Origin: Bacillus testis
GTDB taxonomy: Bacteria; Bacillota; Bacilli; Bacillales; DSM-1321
Direction: 5' to 3'
Length of the DNA stretch: 34,147 nucleotides
Assembly (NCBI RefSeq): GCF_001243895.1
Contig: NZ_LN851186.1
Span: forward strand, 1,472,174 to 1,506,320
Shown here piece after piece: positions 1 to 8,251 of this stretch. Each line of letters starts with the position of its first letter. Position 1 is the stretch's first letter. The translations under genes were made by a program, and so were the position numbers. Below the pieces are notes generated by a model, which worked only from the letters and a program-made list of their open reading frames with translations, had not been told where the DNA came from and searched no databases.

Positions 1-156
1 AGTCATGATGCCATTCATCAAGATGGTCAGAATGATCTCTTTGGTCCACATGGAATCTTGGGTGATAGCATTGACAAATATCTGCACCGCGACAACAATC
101 CAGATTAGATTAGTTAAAATATGATTGTGTTTTTGAATTGCTTTTAAATCATCCAT
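1..156 (-). CDS. Partial membrane protein, N-terminal 52 residues (possibly a chemotaxis receptor)
   Basis: An open frame on the minus strand begins with ATG at 156 and runs off the window edge, so only the N-terminus is visible. AGAAAGG lies 8 bases upstream of the start. The peptide begins MDDLKAIQKHNHILTNLIW, then a hydrophobic segment, a short polar loop and the beginning of a second hydrophobic segment. This layout fits a multi-spanning membrane sensor. A short polar start ending in HNH before the first membrane helix reminds me of some Bacillus methyl-accepting chemotaxis proteins, but no signalling domain is visible, so that is a guess. The gene is divergent from ykvI across about 190 bp. 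Confidence 0.5.
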   Translation of the reverse strand, partial: MDDLKAIQKHNHILTNLIWIVVAVQIFVNAITQDSMWTKEIILTILMNGIMT

Positions 157-348
157 AATAGATACCTTTCTCTAAATTCATGAATATTTTACCATATATT
201 TATGTATAAATAACATTTATGCCATAATTTTTATCAATTACTTCTCCTCCCGTTGAGTTAATGATCGATAAAAGTATAAATATGGAATACTAATTGCTTG
301 TCTTAATACTGTGAGCCACGCATATACTTTCTCGAGGAGGGGACTGCT

Positions 349-1395
349 ATGCATGCCAAAATAACAGGCATTTTTCAAATTGCTGCAGTGTATGTGGGGA
401 CAGTAGTGGGTGCTGGTTTCGCAACAGGCAGGGAAATTGCGGAATTTTTTACGCAGTATGGGCTCTTTGGTCTGTTTGGAATTGTACTGGCGGGACTGGT
501 GTTTGTTTGGATGGGCACAAAAATAATGTTAATCGCGTTAAAAATCAAGGCAGCCTCCTACCAGGAATTGAATAGGCATTTATTCGGAAAGAGATGGGGT
601 ATTCTTGTAAATGGTTTGTTCTTTATAATGCTTCTCGGGGTGAGTGCAGTTATGCTGTCTGGAGCGGGCGCGGTTTTTGAAGAACACTTACATATACCGA
701 AAGTGTGGGGAGTCATCCTGACATCGCTATTGGCATTATTGATTCTTATGCAGGGGATGAAAGGTTTGATCGCTATAAATATTGTCGTTGTTCCTCTGAT
801 GATCTTCTTCAGTTTTCTTCTGTTATGGAACGGCATAAAACAGCCGCATTTTCTGGAGGATGCATTGAGGATGCCTGCAACCGGTATCAGTTGGGGAAGC
901 ACCTTTTCCCCCATATTATATAGCGCCTTCAATTTAGCATTGGCAGCGGCTGTTCTTGTGCCGACTGCAGCAGAAATTAAGGACGTCAATGTTATAAAAG
1001 GCGGAGGAATCGCGGGTGGGATCGCTTTAACTGCCATTTTGGTGTCAGGCCATTTGGCACTAAGCACTCTCCCCGATGTTCTTGGGTATAGCATTCCAAG
1101 CGCTGAATTAATGAAGCAGGGGTCTTCGGTGCTTTATTATATTTTTTTATTGGTGGTATACGGGGAAATATTCACTTCTTTAGTCGGAAATACTTTCGGT
1201 TTAGAGAGGCAGTTACGGACGATTGTAAAGGCTAAGAGTCTATTAATCTATGTTTCTCTCCTAGCGGTCGCATATCTAATCGGCCAGTTCGAATATGGGG
1301 CATTGCTATCCTTCCTGTATCCGTTATTCGGTTATGTAAGCACTGTATTCTTAGTTTTATTATTCCGGAGCAGCCAAGCATTTGAGGGCGAATAA
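349..1395 (+). CDS. ykvI: YkvI-family multi-spanning membrane transporter-like protein
   Basis: This 348-residue, very hydrophobic protein has about ten predicted membrane helices. It opens with a glycine-rich helix (TVVGAGFATGREIAEFF, residues about 18-34) typical of the YkvI family, which is related to LeuT-fold amino-acid and cation symporters of the APC superfamily. The substrate is unknown. The ATG at 349 is preceded by GAGGAGG with good spacing, and the length is normal for the family. It stands alone: the gene before it is divergent and the gene after is convergent. In B. subtilis ykvI lies in the same chromosomal neighbourhood as ykvS and ptsHI, which supports the name. Family assignment is confident; transport function is inferred. 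Confidence 0.82.
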   Translation: MHAKITGIFQIAAVYVGTVVGAGFATGREIAEFFTQYGLFGLFGIVLAGLVFVWMGTKIMLIALKIKAASYQELNRHLFGKRWGILVNGLFFIMLLGVSAVMLSGAGAVFEEHLHIPKVWGVILTSLLALLILMQGMKGLIAINIVVVPLMIFFSFLLLWNGIKQPHFLEDALRMPATGISWGSTFSPILYSAFNLALAAAVLVPTAAEIKDVNVIKGGGIAGGIALTAILVSGHLALSTLPDVLGYSIPSAELMKQGSSVLYYIFLLVVYGEIFTSLVGNTFGLERQLRTIVKAKSLLIYVSLLAVAYLIGQFEYGALLSFLYPLFGYVSTVFLVLLFRSSQAFEGE

Positions 1396-1399
1396 AAAT

Positions 1400-1426
1400 A
1401 GAGGGCAGAAGTATATTCTGCCCTCT
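1400..1426 (-). terminator. Hairpin terminator between ykvI and the lipoprotein gene
   Basis: A perfect 11-bp inverted repeat (AGAGGGCAGAA / TTCTGCCCTCT) has a 5-base loop. Read on the minus strand it is followed by ATTTTTATT, so it best terminates the lipoprotein gene. It may also stop ykvI transcripts, although its plus-strand T tract is weak. Confidence 0.8.
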
Positions 1427-1460
1427 GTATCAATTTATCTACAACGATTTAAATTTCACT

Positions 1461-2234
1461 TTATTGTTTTGTAATCGTTTTGGCCATTGCAGCCAGTGCC
1501 GAACGTTGGTCATTTTTAGCGGTTGTGAATAAGGTTAGCTTCATTGGATTTTTGCTGTCTTTGACCAAATAAACAGTGACTACATCTTCGCCATTGCTTG
1601 CTTCATAGATTGTTGCATTTGGAAGCTGCAGGCTGCTGTCTGCCGGATGTGTAATCGTTTTGTTGGTGTCTTCTAATTCAACAGGAATATTTTCTTCGAT
1701 TTGGGCCCAATCAGGATTTTGCAAAAGTTCGATTCGCATATTGACTTGATCGGCACCCTTCATATAAAGAACGTCCTTGCCCGGTTCTTCCCCTGTTAAA
1801 GCATATTGGGGAAGTGTATAGATGGTATATCCCTGATTGTCGCTTTTGGTCAGTTTTCCTTTTTCCTTCTTAGATTGGCCGTTTACTTGATAGGTTAATT
1901 CTTTAGAATTGCTGTCTACTGCATTTCCTTCGCTGCTGTTTGTATCAGAAGAAGGCTGGTCGTTTGTATTTTGATCAGCGTTATTGCTTTCTGATGTGGT
2001 TCCTTCCTGATCTTGCGTTTTATCCTCATTATTCGTATTTGTTGTATCGGCAGATTGCCCATTAGTAGCATTGTTTTCGTTTGTCTCAGTTTCTGTTGCG
2101 GTCTCCTTGGAAGGTTCTTCTTTTTTGGCGGTTGGCTCCGTTTTTTTGTCTGGAGAATCACTCGCTTCATTGCTGCCGCATCCCGCTAATGCTACCAGAC
2201 CTGCTAGAGAAAGTGCCATAAGTAATTTCTTCAT
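1461..2234 (-). CDS. Lipoprotein with Asp/Asn/Thr-rich linker
   Basis: The protein (257 residues from the chosen start) has a type II signal peptide: MKK, a hydrophobic core and a lipobox LAGC with Cys19. It should therefore be lipid-anchored on the outer face of the membrane. Residues about 20-110 are low complexity, rich in Asn, Thr, Ser, Asp and Glu, and look like a flexible cell-wall-crossing linker. The last 145 or so residues form a mixed beta-type domain I do not recognise. The ATG at 2234 was chosen because GGAGG sits 8 bases upstream and it gives a proper signal peptide; a longer frame beginning 12 codons earlier would spoil it. Function unknown. It has its own terminator. Confidence 0.85.
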   Translation of the reverse strand: MKKLLMALSLAGLVALAGCGSNEASDSPDKKTEPTAKKEEPSKETATETETNENNATNGQSADTTNTNNEDKTQDQEGTTSESNNADQNTNDQPSSDTNSSEGNAVDSNSKELTYQVNGQSKKEKGKLTKSDNQGYTIYTLPQYALTGEEPGKDVLYMKGADQVNMRIELLQNPDWAQIEENIPVELEDTNKTITHPADSSLQLPNATIYEASNGEDVVTVYLVKDSKNPMKLTLFTTAKNDQRSALAAMAKTITKQ

Positions 2235-2330
2235 TTGTTTATTCCTCCAATTTAGTGCTATTTTTGCCATTTACATAGAGTATTTCATAAATTTAGACGA
2301 ATTACGAGAGAAAAAGTTACATTATATAAA

Positions 2331-2363
2331 AATGGGGCCCCTTTTTTCAGCGGGAACCCCATT
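2331..2363 (-). terminator. Terminator of the CPBP protease gene
   Basis: On the minus strand AATGGGG pairs with CCCCATT, with further CCC/GGG pairing inside, and the hairpin is followed by TTTTTATA. It sits just after the stop codon at 2370. Confidence 0.75.
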
Positions 2364-2369
2364 AGCCAC

Positions 2370-2987
2370 TTAGTGCAAAGGCAGTAAATAAAGAAGTATA
2401 AAATCAAAAACCATATGGGAGAGGATCACTGTAAATAGAGATTTCTTCCATTGGTAGAGGAAGCCCCACATGAGTCCGCCTGCAAGGCCGGCCAGCAATA
2501 ATGCGTTATTTTGTGCGTATAGCATAGGTATGCTATACAAAATGGCAGAAGTAAGGATTGTCCATAATGGCGTAAAAGCAGCGCTGAGCTTCTTTTGGAT
2601 AAAGCCCCGCCAAAACAATTCTTCTCCCGGAATCAGAATAAGAAATAGGACGGCGAATTGCCATAAAGCAGATGGGCTATAGAGCTTATATAATTGCGAG
2701 ACATCCTTCGCAAGGCTTTTGAAATGCAGCAGCGAGAAAAGCTCGTTTCCCAAAGCAAAAACAGCATAGAGCAGAATGGCCGATAGAATGCCGTATAACA
2801 TGTTTTTTCCAGTGATGCTGCTACGGGAATTTTGAGAGTTGCTTGATAAAGTGAAACAAACCAAGAAAAGAATAGAGGCTGTATACAAATACCAAAACAC
2901 AGATGGATATTGATAGGTAAGATATAAAAGAATTTGGGCGCTGACCAAGGACAGCACAAAACGGAAATCCGTCGCACATGCTTTCAT
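2370..2987 (-). CDS. CPBP-family (CAAX prenyl protease 2-like) intramembrane protease homologue
   Basis: The protein has 205 residues with about seven membrane helices. It carries the CPBP/Abi signature EELFWR (Glu122, Glu123, Arg127) near the start of the conserved core, and a C-terminal HMVFD motif (His191, Asp195) matching the last family motif. The middle FxxxH metal-binding motif is not evident: the equivalent helix reads LYSIPML, with no His. Activity as a metalloprotease is therefore uncertain. Family members act in the membrane, some in bacteriocin self-immunity, but nothing nearby indicates a bacteriocin. The ATG at 2987 follows GAGGAGG by 12 bases, slightly long; an in-frame ATT 3 codons earlier is better spaced but unlikely. 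It is a monocistronic gene with a terminator. Confidence 0.8.
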   Translation of the reverse strand: MKACATDFRFVLSLVSAQILLYLTYQYPSVFWYLYTASILFLVCFTLSSNSQNSRSSITGKNMLYGILSAILLYAVFALGNELFSLLHFKSLAKDVSQLYKLYSPSALWQFAVLFLILIPGEELFWRGFIQKKLSAAFTPLWTILTSAILYSIPMLYAQNNALLLAGLAGGLMWGFLYQWKKSLFTVILSHMVFDFILLYLLPLH

Positions 2988-3117
2988 GCGTGAAATTTAC
3001 CTCCTCAGATGCAATAGTTGAATATAACAGTTGTTATTGTATTTTATTTTAGGGTCTCATTACAACAGGATATGTATAAAGTAAGATTTTACAAATCGTT
3101 GGAACCATTTTACATGC

Positions 3118-3157
3118 AAAAGAAGAGAACCACCGATTTGGAGGTTCTCTTCTTTTT
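3118..3157. terminator. Strong bidirectional terminator
   Basis: A perfect 14-bp stem (3118-3131 with 3143-3156) has an 11-base loop. A-rich left and T-rich right arms give a T tract on both strands. It lies downstream of the minus-strand ykvS gene, which it most likely terminates. Confidence 0.85.
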
Positions 3158-3204
3158 AAATAAACATAGGCTTAGGCCGCCGTGAGGAATGCGCTTACAA
3201 AAGG

Positions 3205-3393
3205 TTATTGGTTCGTAAGCTCGATAATCTTATAATTCTTATGGTTCACTACGGTTTTTTGCTCCAATTCAAGATCACGGTAATTGTCCATGCAGGTAAC
3301 ATCCACAATGACCGAGTTCTCGTTCACTTTTTCAACAATCCCTCTCAGGCCACCCTTAAACTCAATTAAGTTCCCGATTTGAGCAATCTTCAT
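3205..3393 (-). CDS. ykvS: YkvS-like DUF2187 family protein
   Basis: A small soluble protein of 62 residues. It matches the DUF2187/YkvS pattern: a short beta-rich fold with IGNLIEFKGGLRGIVEKV early on and NHKNYKI near the C-terminus. This resembles a small SH3/KOW-type barrel. Role unknown; family members are widespread in Bacillales. I chose the ATG at 3393 because AAAGGTG lies 8 bases upstream. A GTG three codons earlier overlaps that ribosome binding site and is unlikely to be used. It is transcribed alone, with a strong terminator after it. Confidence 0.85.
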   Translation of the reverse strand: MKIAQIGNLIEFKGGLRGIVEKVNENSVIVDVTCMDNYRDLELEQKTVVNHKNYKIIELTNQ

Positions 3394-3690
3394 TAATATC
3401 ACACCTTTAGCATTCTATTGTACTTCTCCGCGTCAGAACAATCTGCCCGTATGAATGTTGTGAAAATAAGGAATGGAAAATTCAAACAAATGTAATTGTT
3501 CGAAAATATACTTTACAGTTTGCACTATTTTATCGAATACGTAAAGGTTTTTTTATAAAAAAATTAGAAATAACTGTAAATGTCTGTGTTTTGTTTTTTT
3601 TCAAAGAAACACATACTGTTCTTTCCATCCAAAAGCAGTCGAAATAATGTATACTGACTGTACTGATATTCTGAAAATGAGGTGTTTATA

Positions 3691-3885
3691 TTGAATAGTG
3701 ATACCGCTAAGGAATTGTTGGAAAAGTTAAAACAGAAAGAATTGGATGAAATAACTGTGTCGAAAGAGGATTTCTTAACGTTCAGGGCAGAATTGACCAA
3801 GCGTGCAGATTTTAAGCATTTTAAAGGAATTGCCAAGCATGGGGGCATAACATCCTACGTGTATTGCGATGAAGCCCGGAGTTAA
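3691..3885 (+). CDS. Small hypothetical protein (64 residues)
   Basis: A small, charged, mainly helical protein: an N-terminal amphipathic helix rich in Lys, Leu and Glu, then an RADFKHFKGIAKHGG segment and a short C-terminal strand containing one Cys. No signal peptide or membrane segment. TTG at 3691 is the likely start, because GAGGTG lies 6 bases upstream. A GTG at 3682 overlaps that ribosome binding site. The codons look genuine and the frame is intact, but I do not recognise the family. About 300 bp of AT-rich DNA precedes it. It ends just before a small hairpin and converges on the sigma factor gene. Confidence 0.6.
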   Translation: MNSDTAKELLEKLKQKELDEITVSKEDFLTFRAELTKRADFKHFKGIAKHGGITSYVYCDEARS

Positions 3886-3890
3886 GCGGG

Positions 3891-3910
3891 AGGAGGCGCA
3901 ATGGCCTCCT
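3891..3910 (+). terminator. Weak hairpin after the 64-residue gene
   Basis: AGGAGGC and GCCTCCT form a perfect 7-bp stem with a 6-base loop 5 bases after the stop codon. There is no clear T tract, so termination is only possible. Confidence 0.4.
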
Positions 3911-4069
3911 ATTATCCCGTTTTAACTGGCGCTAAGGCTCTCGCTCCAATATATGCGTAAAGAAGAAAAAGTGTAAATGGAATCAAGCGCCAGCAAGAGT
4001 CCGATTGGGCCAATGATGGCCGTAGGGGCGGAATAGAAATCCCATTGAGCAAATGTTTCCCTTTTTCTT

Positions 4070-4555
4070 TTAGTCTACATTCCATGAAGTGCGCAATCTG
4101 GCTAGTGCTCCCCGCCTCCATGACTTTACGGCGCATACATTTTTGTTGAAGCGGGAAGCTGTTTCTTCCAGGCTCATATTGTATACGTAGGTGTGTATAA
4201 GCCAATTTGCCTGATTTGCGGTTAAGCCCCTGCAAAGATCCAGGAGATCTTGATGTTCAAAATAGATGTCGCATTCGCTAGGTTCATAGGCAGTGTGGTC
4301 GGAATCCATAATAAGGCAATGCCTTTCTTCCCAATTGTTTTGCTTGCGCAATTCGGTCAAGATACGGCCTTGTATCATAGAATAGGCATAAGTAATAAAG
4401 GACGCTTTATTTTCTTCATATTTGTCTGCTGCTTCCCACAAGGCTACAAGACCAACACTGTAGTAATGGTCATGGTCTTTGTAGATACGGAGTTTATGAA
4501 TAATTGAATGGATTAAATTGGAATGGCTTGCCGCTAGGTTTTCAAAGGATTCCAT
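4070..4555 (-). CDS. Sigma-70 family RNA polymerase sigma factor (short, regions 2 and 4)
   Basis: The protein has 161 residues and the two-domain layout of a short alternative sigma factor. Region 2 spans about residues 1-72: helices with GLVALWEAADKYEENKASF and ITYAYSMIQGRILTELRKQ, the core-binding and -10 recognition part. Region 4 is the C-terminal helix-turn-helix at about residues 105-158 (SLEETASRFNKNVCAVKSW). No anti-sigma factor is visible next to it. ATG at 4555 is preceded by GAGGAAA. It is divergent from a ComK-like gene across about 225 bp, which suggests joint regulation, much as other Bacillales sigma factors influence competence. The regulon is unknown. Family assignment is firm; a competence role is inference. 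Confidence 0.8.
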   Translation of the reverse strand: MESFENLAASHSNLIHSIIHKLRIYKDHDHYYSVGLVALWEAADKYEENKASFITYAYSMIQGRILTELRKQNNWEERHCLIMDSDHTAYEPSECDIYFEHQDLLDLCRGLTANQANWLIHTYVYNMSLEETASRFNKNVCAVKSWRRGALARLRTSWNVD

Positions 4556-4779
4556 TGTTTCCTCGAGTCAGTCATCGCGATGATTCTTGTATTCCCGGGT
4601 AAATCCCACTATAAGCGGATGTAGTCATTTCAGTCCAAAGCGGTTCTGGCGGCAAATCATCTGTTTTTGGCCATATCGCCAGTGAAAAGGCCCCTTTTTT
4701 TAAAGTGCTTCCAAAAAGGACGATTATCATGGGGGAAAGGCAGAATGTCTGTACTAGATGAAAAGGAGGGAAAGGATGC

Positions 4780-5205
4780 ATGAAAGAACAATTGGATTAT
4801 CATCTATCAAAAGGAACGATGGCATTGGTCCCGGCTAAGCATCCCTATTACCGCAGTATCATCTTCGATTCTGAGGGCACCTTCTTAACCATCCAGAGCA
4901 TTTCAGAGTTGCTGGAAAGGTTTTATGAGGGAGGATCCTATCTTGTTTATCAAGACTGCTTATATGTGGCTGTTTCCAACAAGGGGGAAGAAGTGGTTGC
5001 ATTCCCTACAAAAGAAGCGCATGAAGAAGGCTGCATGTGGATTTTCCCCAAGCATATCGAAAAGATAAAAGTCTTTGAAAAGGTTAAAGTTTTTTTCAAA
5101 AATGCTGAACGTTTGAATACCAATTGCCAACCTTCAGCTTATGAACATATGATGAAGGCATATGGTCAATGGGAAAGGCAAAAAAAGAACCAGGAAAAAA
5201 GGTGA
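4780..5205 (+). CDS. ComK-like competence transcription factor homologue
   Basis: The protein has 141 residues, shorter than the roughly 190 of B. subtilis ComK, and appears to lack part of the C-terminal extension. It keeps the family landmarks in order: a TMALVPAK beta strand near residue 13, VVAFPT at 72-77, Cys85-x-Trp-Ile, KHIEKIKVF, then V-x-F-x-N at about 103-108 and a Ser119 helix. ComK binds AT-boxes and activates DNA-uptake genes; whether this short form does so is untested. ATG at 4780 follows AAGGAGGGAAAGG; an ATG four bases earlier is out of frame. The gene end overlaps a terminator. An A4-GGCCCC-T7 stretch upstream resembles one imperfect K-box half. Confidence 0.7.
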   Translation: MKEQLDYHLSKGTMALVPAKHPYYRSIIFDSEGTFLTIQSISELLERFYEGGSYLVYQDCLYVAVSNKGEEVVAFPTKEAHEEGCMWIFPKHIEKIKVFEKVKVFFKNAERLNTNCQPSAYEHMMKAYGQWERQKKNQEKR

Positions 5206-5224
5206 GGATATACCTTTTTTCCTG
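5191..5224. terminator. Bidirectional terminator shared by the ComK-like and PilZ genes
   Basis: CAGGAAAAAAGGT pairs with ACCTTTTTTCCTG (13 bp, 8-base loop). The left arm includes the stop codon of the ComK-like gene. Poly-A and poly-T arms let it act on both converging genes. Confidence 0.75.
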
Positions 5225-5250
5225 ATTCTTTTATGGCACAGGATCAGTTG

Positions 5251-5613
5251 TCAGTTGCTTTTAATGGAACCAACATACCGTTTGATCGCATTGGTAATTT
5301 GATCGGCAGAGACATTATTTTCATCGAGAGAAAAACCATACATATATGTTTTTCCGGTCGGTTTTTTCCATACTGTATAGCCTGGCATATCCAAGCAATC
5401 CCCATTCAAGGAAATTTGAATGAAGAATTTCAGTTCCTGCTTAATGGGCAATATGAGATCTGATGTAAAACAACATCCTTTAGGGCTGAGATTATAAACA
5501 AGGATTGCTCCTTTATTGCTGCGTTCACTTCCATCCTCTGTATGAATGACGCTAAGGGACCCCTCAATTGGACTGTCGAACTGGTAACGAAAGGGTTCAT
5601 GCCTTTTATACAT
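5251..5613 (-). CDS. PilZ domain protein, putative c-di-GMP effector
   Basis: The protein has 120 residues and consists almost wholly of one PilZ barrel. The N-terminal arginine motif is altered: MYKRHEPFR gives Arg4, His5 and Arg9 where the consensus is RRxxxR. The second motif is good: NLSPKG (residues 41-46) matches D/N-x-S-x-x-G. PilZ domains bind c-di-GMP and often slow flagellar motility in Bacillus. The His at the first consensus Arg may weaken binding. ATG at 5613 is set by GGAGGAG 7 bases upstream; the longer frame starting at TTG 5628 would run through that site. It is monocistronic and converges on the ComK-like gene. Confidence 0.78.
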   Translation of the reverse strand: MYKRHEPFRYQFDSPIEGSLSVIHTEDGSERSNKGAILVYNLSPKGCCFTSDLILPIKQELKFFIQISLNGDCLDMPGYTVWKKPTGKTYMYGFSLDENNVSADQITNAIKRYVGSIKSN

Positions 5614-5721
5614 GAACAACTCCTCCAATAGTTAACGTTTTATCTGTATTTTCCTCTATTAAGAATTTTTTTGCAATCGAATTAGCAAACTTATTTAACA
5701 AATCCTACACAACTTATCGAA

Positions 5722-5727
5722 TATAAT
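5722..5727 (+). promoter_or_regulatory. Possible -10 box far upstream of ptsH
   Basis: A perfect TATAAT lies about 445 bp before ptsH and 45 bp before the cre site. No good -35 stands at 17 bp (TTAACA is 21 bp away), so this is a weak candidate for the promoter of a long ptsH leader. Confidence 0.3.
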
Positions 5728-5772
5728 GGAATAAAAATACATTATCCTGCGCCTTACTGCCTATAAATGTAA

Positions 5773-5787
5773 TTGTAATCGCTATCA
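5773..5787 (+). promoter_or_regulatory. Catabolite-responsive element (cre) for CcpA
   Basis: TTGTAATCGCTATCA fits the relaxed cre consensus WTGNAANCGNWNNCW at every fixed position. CcpA with HPr-Ser46-P binds such sites in Bacillus. It lies in the 558-bp gap before ptsHI, so it could link PTS gene expression to its own output. Its distance from ptsH (385 bp) suggests a leader transcript or a roadblock site. Confidence 0.6.
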
Positions 5788-5910
5788 CAAGCGTAGAAAC
5801 GGAATAGTCGAAAACGAAAATGGTATAGTAATAAAAATAATAGCTTTCAACATGGATTCTGCCCATTTTTTACCTTGAAAGGGCATGATTAGTGTGGGAG
5901 GATTTACCTT

Positions 5911-6035
5911 TTGAGAATTGTGCTTTTTTTATCGGTAAAATGAAAAAAAGTCATTGTGTCGTTTCCATTGTAATGCTATTATTTTGGGGATAAGAGGTCT
6001 GTAGTCAGACTTTGGCTGCCTATATGCTGGCCAAA
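5911..6035 (+). other. ptsH leader: two mini-ORFs and two hairpins
   Basis: After GGGAGG, a TTG at 5911 opens a 10-codon frame. Its TGA overlaps the ATG (5940) of a 17-codon frame beginning MKKSHCVVSIV. Next come a GTCTG/CAGAC hairpin (5997-6010) and a TTTGGC/GCCAAA hairpin (6011-6035). Another ribosome binding site (AAAGGAG) then precedes ptsH. These could be leader peptides or a structured 5' region; there is no proof that they are expressed. The rest of the 5614-6171 gap is AT-rich with no other gene seen. Confidence 0.3.
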
Positions 6036-6171
6036 TGATATTTTTTATGTGTTTCTATTGGATGTATACATTACAAATATTGAATTGGGGTATTATGTAA
6101 TAGAAGTTATATATAAAAAAGACGCAAGATCTCACTAAAAAGTATTATTTATAAAGGAGTTTGATTTTATT

Positions 6172-6438
6172 ATGGAACAAAAGTCTTTTAAAGTTATCGC
6201 AGATACAGGTATTCATGCTCGTCCAGCAACATTGTTGGTTCAAGCTGCAGGTAAATTCGATTCAGAAATCAACCTTGAGTACAAAGATAAAAAAGTGAAC
6301 CTTAAATCAATCATGGGCGTTATGAGCCTTGGAATTGGCCAAGGAGCTGAAATCACTATCACAGCTGAAGGCAGCGACGAGCAAGATGCGATCAACACAT
6401 TGGCTGAGACTCTTAAAAAAGAAGGTTTAGCAGAATAA
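6172..6438 (+). CDS. ptsH: HPr, phosphocarrier protein of the sugar PTS
   Basis: HPr accepts phosphate from enzyme I on His15 and passes it to sugar-specific EIIA proteins. When phosphorylated on Ser46 by HPr kinase it becomes the corepressor of CcpA. Both sites are visible: GIHARPA with His15 and Arg17, and [11 protein letters not shown] with Ser46. The 88-residue length is exact for the family. The ATG follows AAAGGAG. The stop overlaps the ptsI start by one base (TAATG), so the two are translationally coupled. Unlike B. subtilis, no ptsG lies directly upstream; there is instead a 558-bp gap with a cre site. Confidence 0.97.
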   Translation: MEQKSFKVIADTGIHARPATLLVQAAGKFDSEINLEYKDKKVNLKSIMGVMSLGIGQGAEITITAEGSDEQDAINTLAETLKKEGLAE

Positions 6439-8159
6439 TGACAACTATGTTAAATGGAATTGCAGCATCTAACGGTATTGCGATTGCAAAGGCATATCGT
6501 CTTATAGAACCTGATTTATCCTTTTCAAAAAGCGATATCTCTAACGTCGAAGAAGAAGTAAGCCGATTCCAGAAAGCGGTTGAAACATCAAAGACTGAAC
6601 TACAAGCGATCAGAGATAAGGCAAATGAAGAATTGGGAGCTGACAAAGCTGCTATCTTTGAAGCCCATCTATTAGTCCTAAGCGATCCAGAATTATTAGG
6701 TCCTATTGAAGATAAAATTAAAAGTGAAAAAGTGAACGCAGAAGCTGCACTTAAAGAAGTAGCTGATATGTTCGTTACGATGTTCGAAAGCATGGACAAC
6801 GAGTACATGAAAGAACGTGCTGCGGATATCCGCGACGTAACTAAACGTGTTCTTGCCCACCTACTTGGCGTACAAATCCCAAATCCAAGCATGGTAACGG
6901 AAGAAGTAATTGTCGTTGCTGAAGATTTAACTCCTTCAGATACCGCTCAATTAAACCGCCAATATGTGCTTGCTTTCACAACTGATATCGGCGGAAGAAC
7001 ATCTCACTCTGCAATCATGGCACGCTCAATGGAAATCCCTGCTGTTGTGGGAACCAAAGAAGCGACTGCTTCAATTCAAAATGGCGATATCATCATCGTA
7101 GACGGTTTGGATGGTCAAGTCCACATCAATCCAACTCCTGAATTGATTGCTGAATACAAAGAAAAAGCGGCTGCTTACGAGCAACAAAAAGCAGAATGGG
7201 CGAAGCTAATCAACGAAAAAACCGTTTCTAAAGACGGCCACCATGTAGAGCTTGTTGCTAATATCGGTACACCGAAAGATGTTAAAGGTGTCATTGACAA
7301 CGGTGGAGAAGGCGTTGGCTTATACCGTACTGAATTCTTGTACATGGGCCGCGATTCTTTCCCGACTGAAGAAGAACAATTCGAATCTTACAAAGCAGTG
7401 TTAGAAGGCCTAGAGGGCAAACCGGTTGTTGTCCGTACATTGGACATCGGCGGAGACAAAGAACTTCCTTACTTGAGCCTTCCTCATGAAATGAATCCTT
7501 TCTTAGGTTTCAGAGCAATCCGCCTATGCTTGGAAGAGCAAGATATGTTCCGTACACAACTTCGTGCGCTATTGCGTGCAAGCGCCTACGGAAACCTAAA
7601 AATCATGTTCCCGATGATTGCGACACTTGGAGAATTCCGTGAAGCAAAAGGAATTCTACTAGAAGAAAAAGCAAAACTTGTGGAAGCGGGCGTAAAAGTC
7701 AGCGACGATATTGAAGTGGGTATCATGGTTGAGATTCCATCGACAGCTGTTATGGCAGATCTTTTTGCTACAGAAGTTGACTTCTTCTCAATCGGAACAA
7801 ATGACCTTATTCAATACACAATGGCTGCGGACCGTATGAATGAACGCATTTCTTACCTTTACCAACCGTATAATCCGGCAATCCTTCGCCTTGTTAAAAA
7901 CGTTGTGGATGCAGCGCATAAAGAAGGCAAGTGGGCAGGCATGTGCGGTGAAATGGCAGGAGACGAAATCGCGATCCCACTTCTATTGGGACTTGGATTG
8001 GATGAGTTCTCTATGAGTGCTACGTCTATTCTGAAAGCGCGTTCCCTAATCTCTCGTCTTTCTAAAGAAGAGATGGAAGGGCTTGCTGCTAAAGCATTGA
8101 ATATGAAAACAAATGATGAAGTTCTTGAAGCTGTTAAAGCAGCGGTAGAACAAAAATAA
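6438..8159 (+). CDS. ptsI: PTS enzyme I (phosphoenolpyruvate-protein phosphotransferase)
   Basis: Enzyme I takes phosphate from phosphoenolpyruvate and gives it to HPr, the first step of PTS sugar uptake in the cytoplasm. The N-terminal HPr-binding helical domain is followed by the swivelling phosphohistidine domain with GGRTSHSAI (active His190). The C-terminal PEP-binding barrel has [28 protein letters not shown] and GMCGEMAGD (catalytic Cys503). At 573 residues it matches the usual length (about 570). It is the second gene of the ptsHI operon, coupled to ptsH, and is followed by a strong terminator. Codons look well adapted, as expected for a highly expressed gene. Confidence 0.97.
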   Translation: MTTMLNGIAASNGIAIAKAYRLIEPDLSFSKSDISNVEEEVSRFQKAVETSKTELQAIRDKANEELGADKAAIFEAHLLVLSDPELLGPIEDKIKSEKVNAEAALKEVADMFVTMFESMDNEYMKERAADIRDVTKRVLAHLLGVQIPNPSMVTEEVIVVAEDLTPSDTAQLNRQYVLAFTTDIGGRTSHSAIMARSMEIPAVVGTKEATASIQNGDIIIVDGLDGQVHINPTPELIAEYKEKAAAYEQQKAEWAKLINEKTVSKDGHHVELVANIGTPKDVKGVIDNGGEGVGLYRTEFLYMGRDSFPTEEEQFESYKAVLEGLEGKPVVVRTLDIGGDKELPYLSLPHEMNPFLGFRAIRLCLEEQDMFRTQLRALLRASAYGNLKIMFPMIATLGEFREAKGILLEEKAKLVEAGVKVSDDIEVGIMVEIPSTAVMADLFATEVDFFSIGTNDLIQYTMAADRMNERISYLYQPYNPAILRLVKNVVDAAHKEGKWAGMCGEMAGDEIAIPLLLGLGLDEFSMSATSILKARSLISRLSKEEMEGLAAKALNMKTNDEVLEAVKAAVEQK

Positions 8160-8160
8160 T

Positions 8161-8203
8161 ACAGAAAAAGGCCATCCTGCTAAGAAGGGATGGCCTTTTC
8201 TGT
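8161..8203 (+). terminator. ptsHI operon terminator
   Basis: AAAAGGCCATCC pairs with GGATGGCCTTTT (12 bp, 10-base loop), with outer ACAG/CTGT complementarity. It starts 2 bases after the ptsI stop. Confidence 0.9.
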
Positions 8204-8251
8204 ATATAAAATTTGATAAATATAAAAAAAGATTGTTTAAGGTGTTTACTT

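Noticed and set aside
558..1094. Long minus-strand open frame opposite ykvI
   Set aside because: Antisense shadow of a clear transporter gene, with Pro/Ile-rich noise composition and no ribosome binding site.
3912..4235. 107-codon minus frame overlapping the sigma factor end
   Set aside because: Mostly an out-of-frame reading of the sigma gene. A hydrophobic stretch in another frame after its stop (YSAPTAIIGPIGLLLALDS) has no start codon.
5233..5463. Plus-strand frame opposite the PilZ gene
   Set aside because: Shadow of the PilZ frame, which has motifs and a good ribosome binding site.
7900..8100. Search for tRNA or rRNA genes in the window
   Set aside because: No cloverleaf-like or rRNA-like stretch was noticed by eye anywhere in the window; this placeholder range does not mark a candidate.
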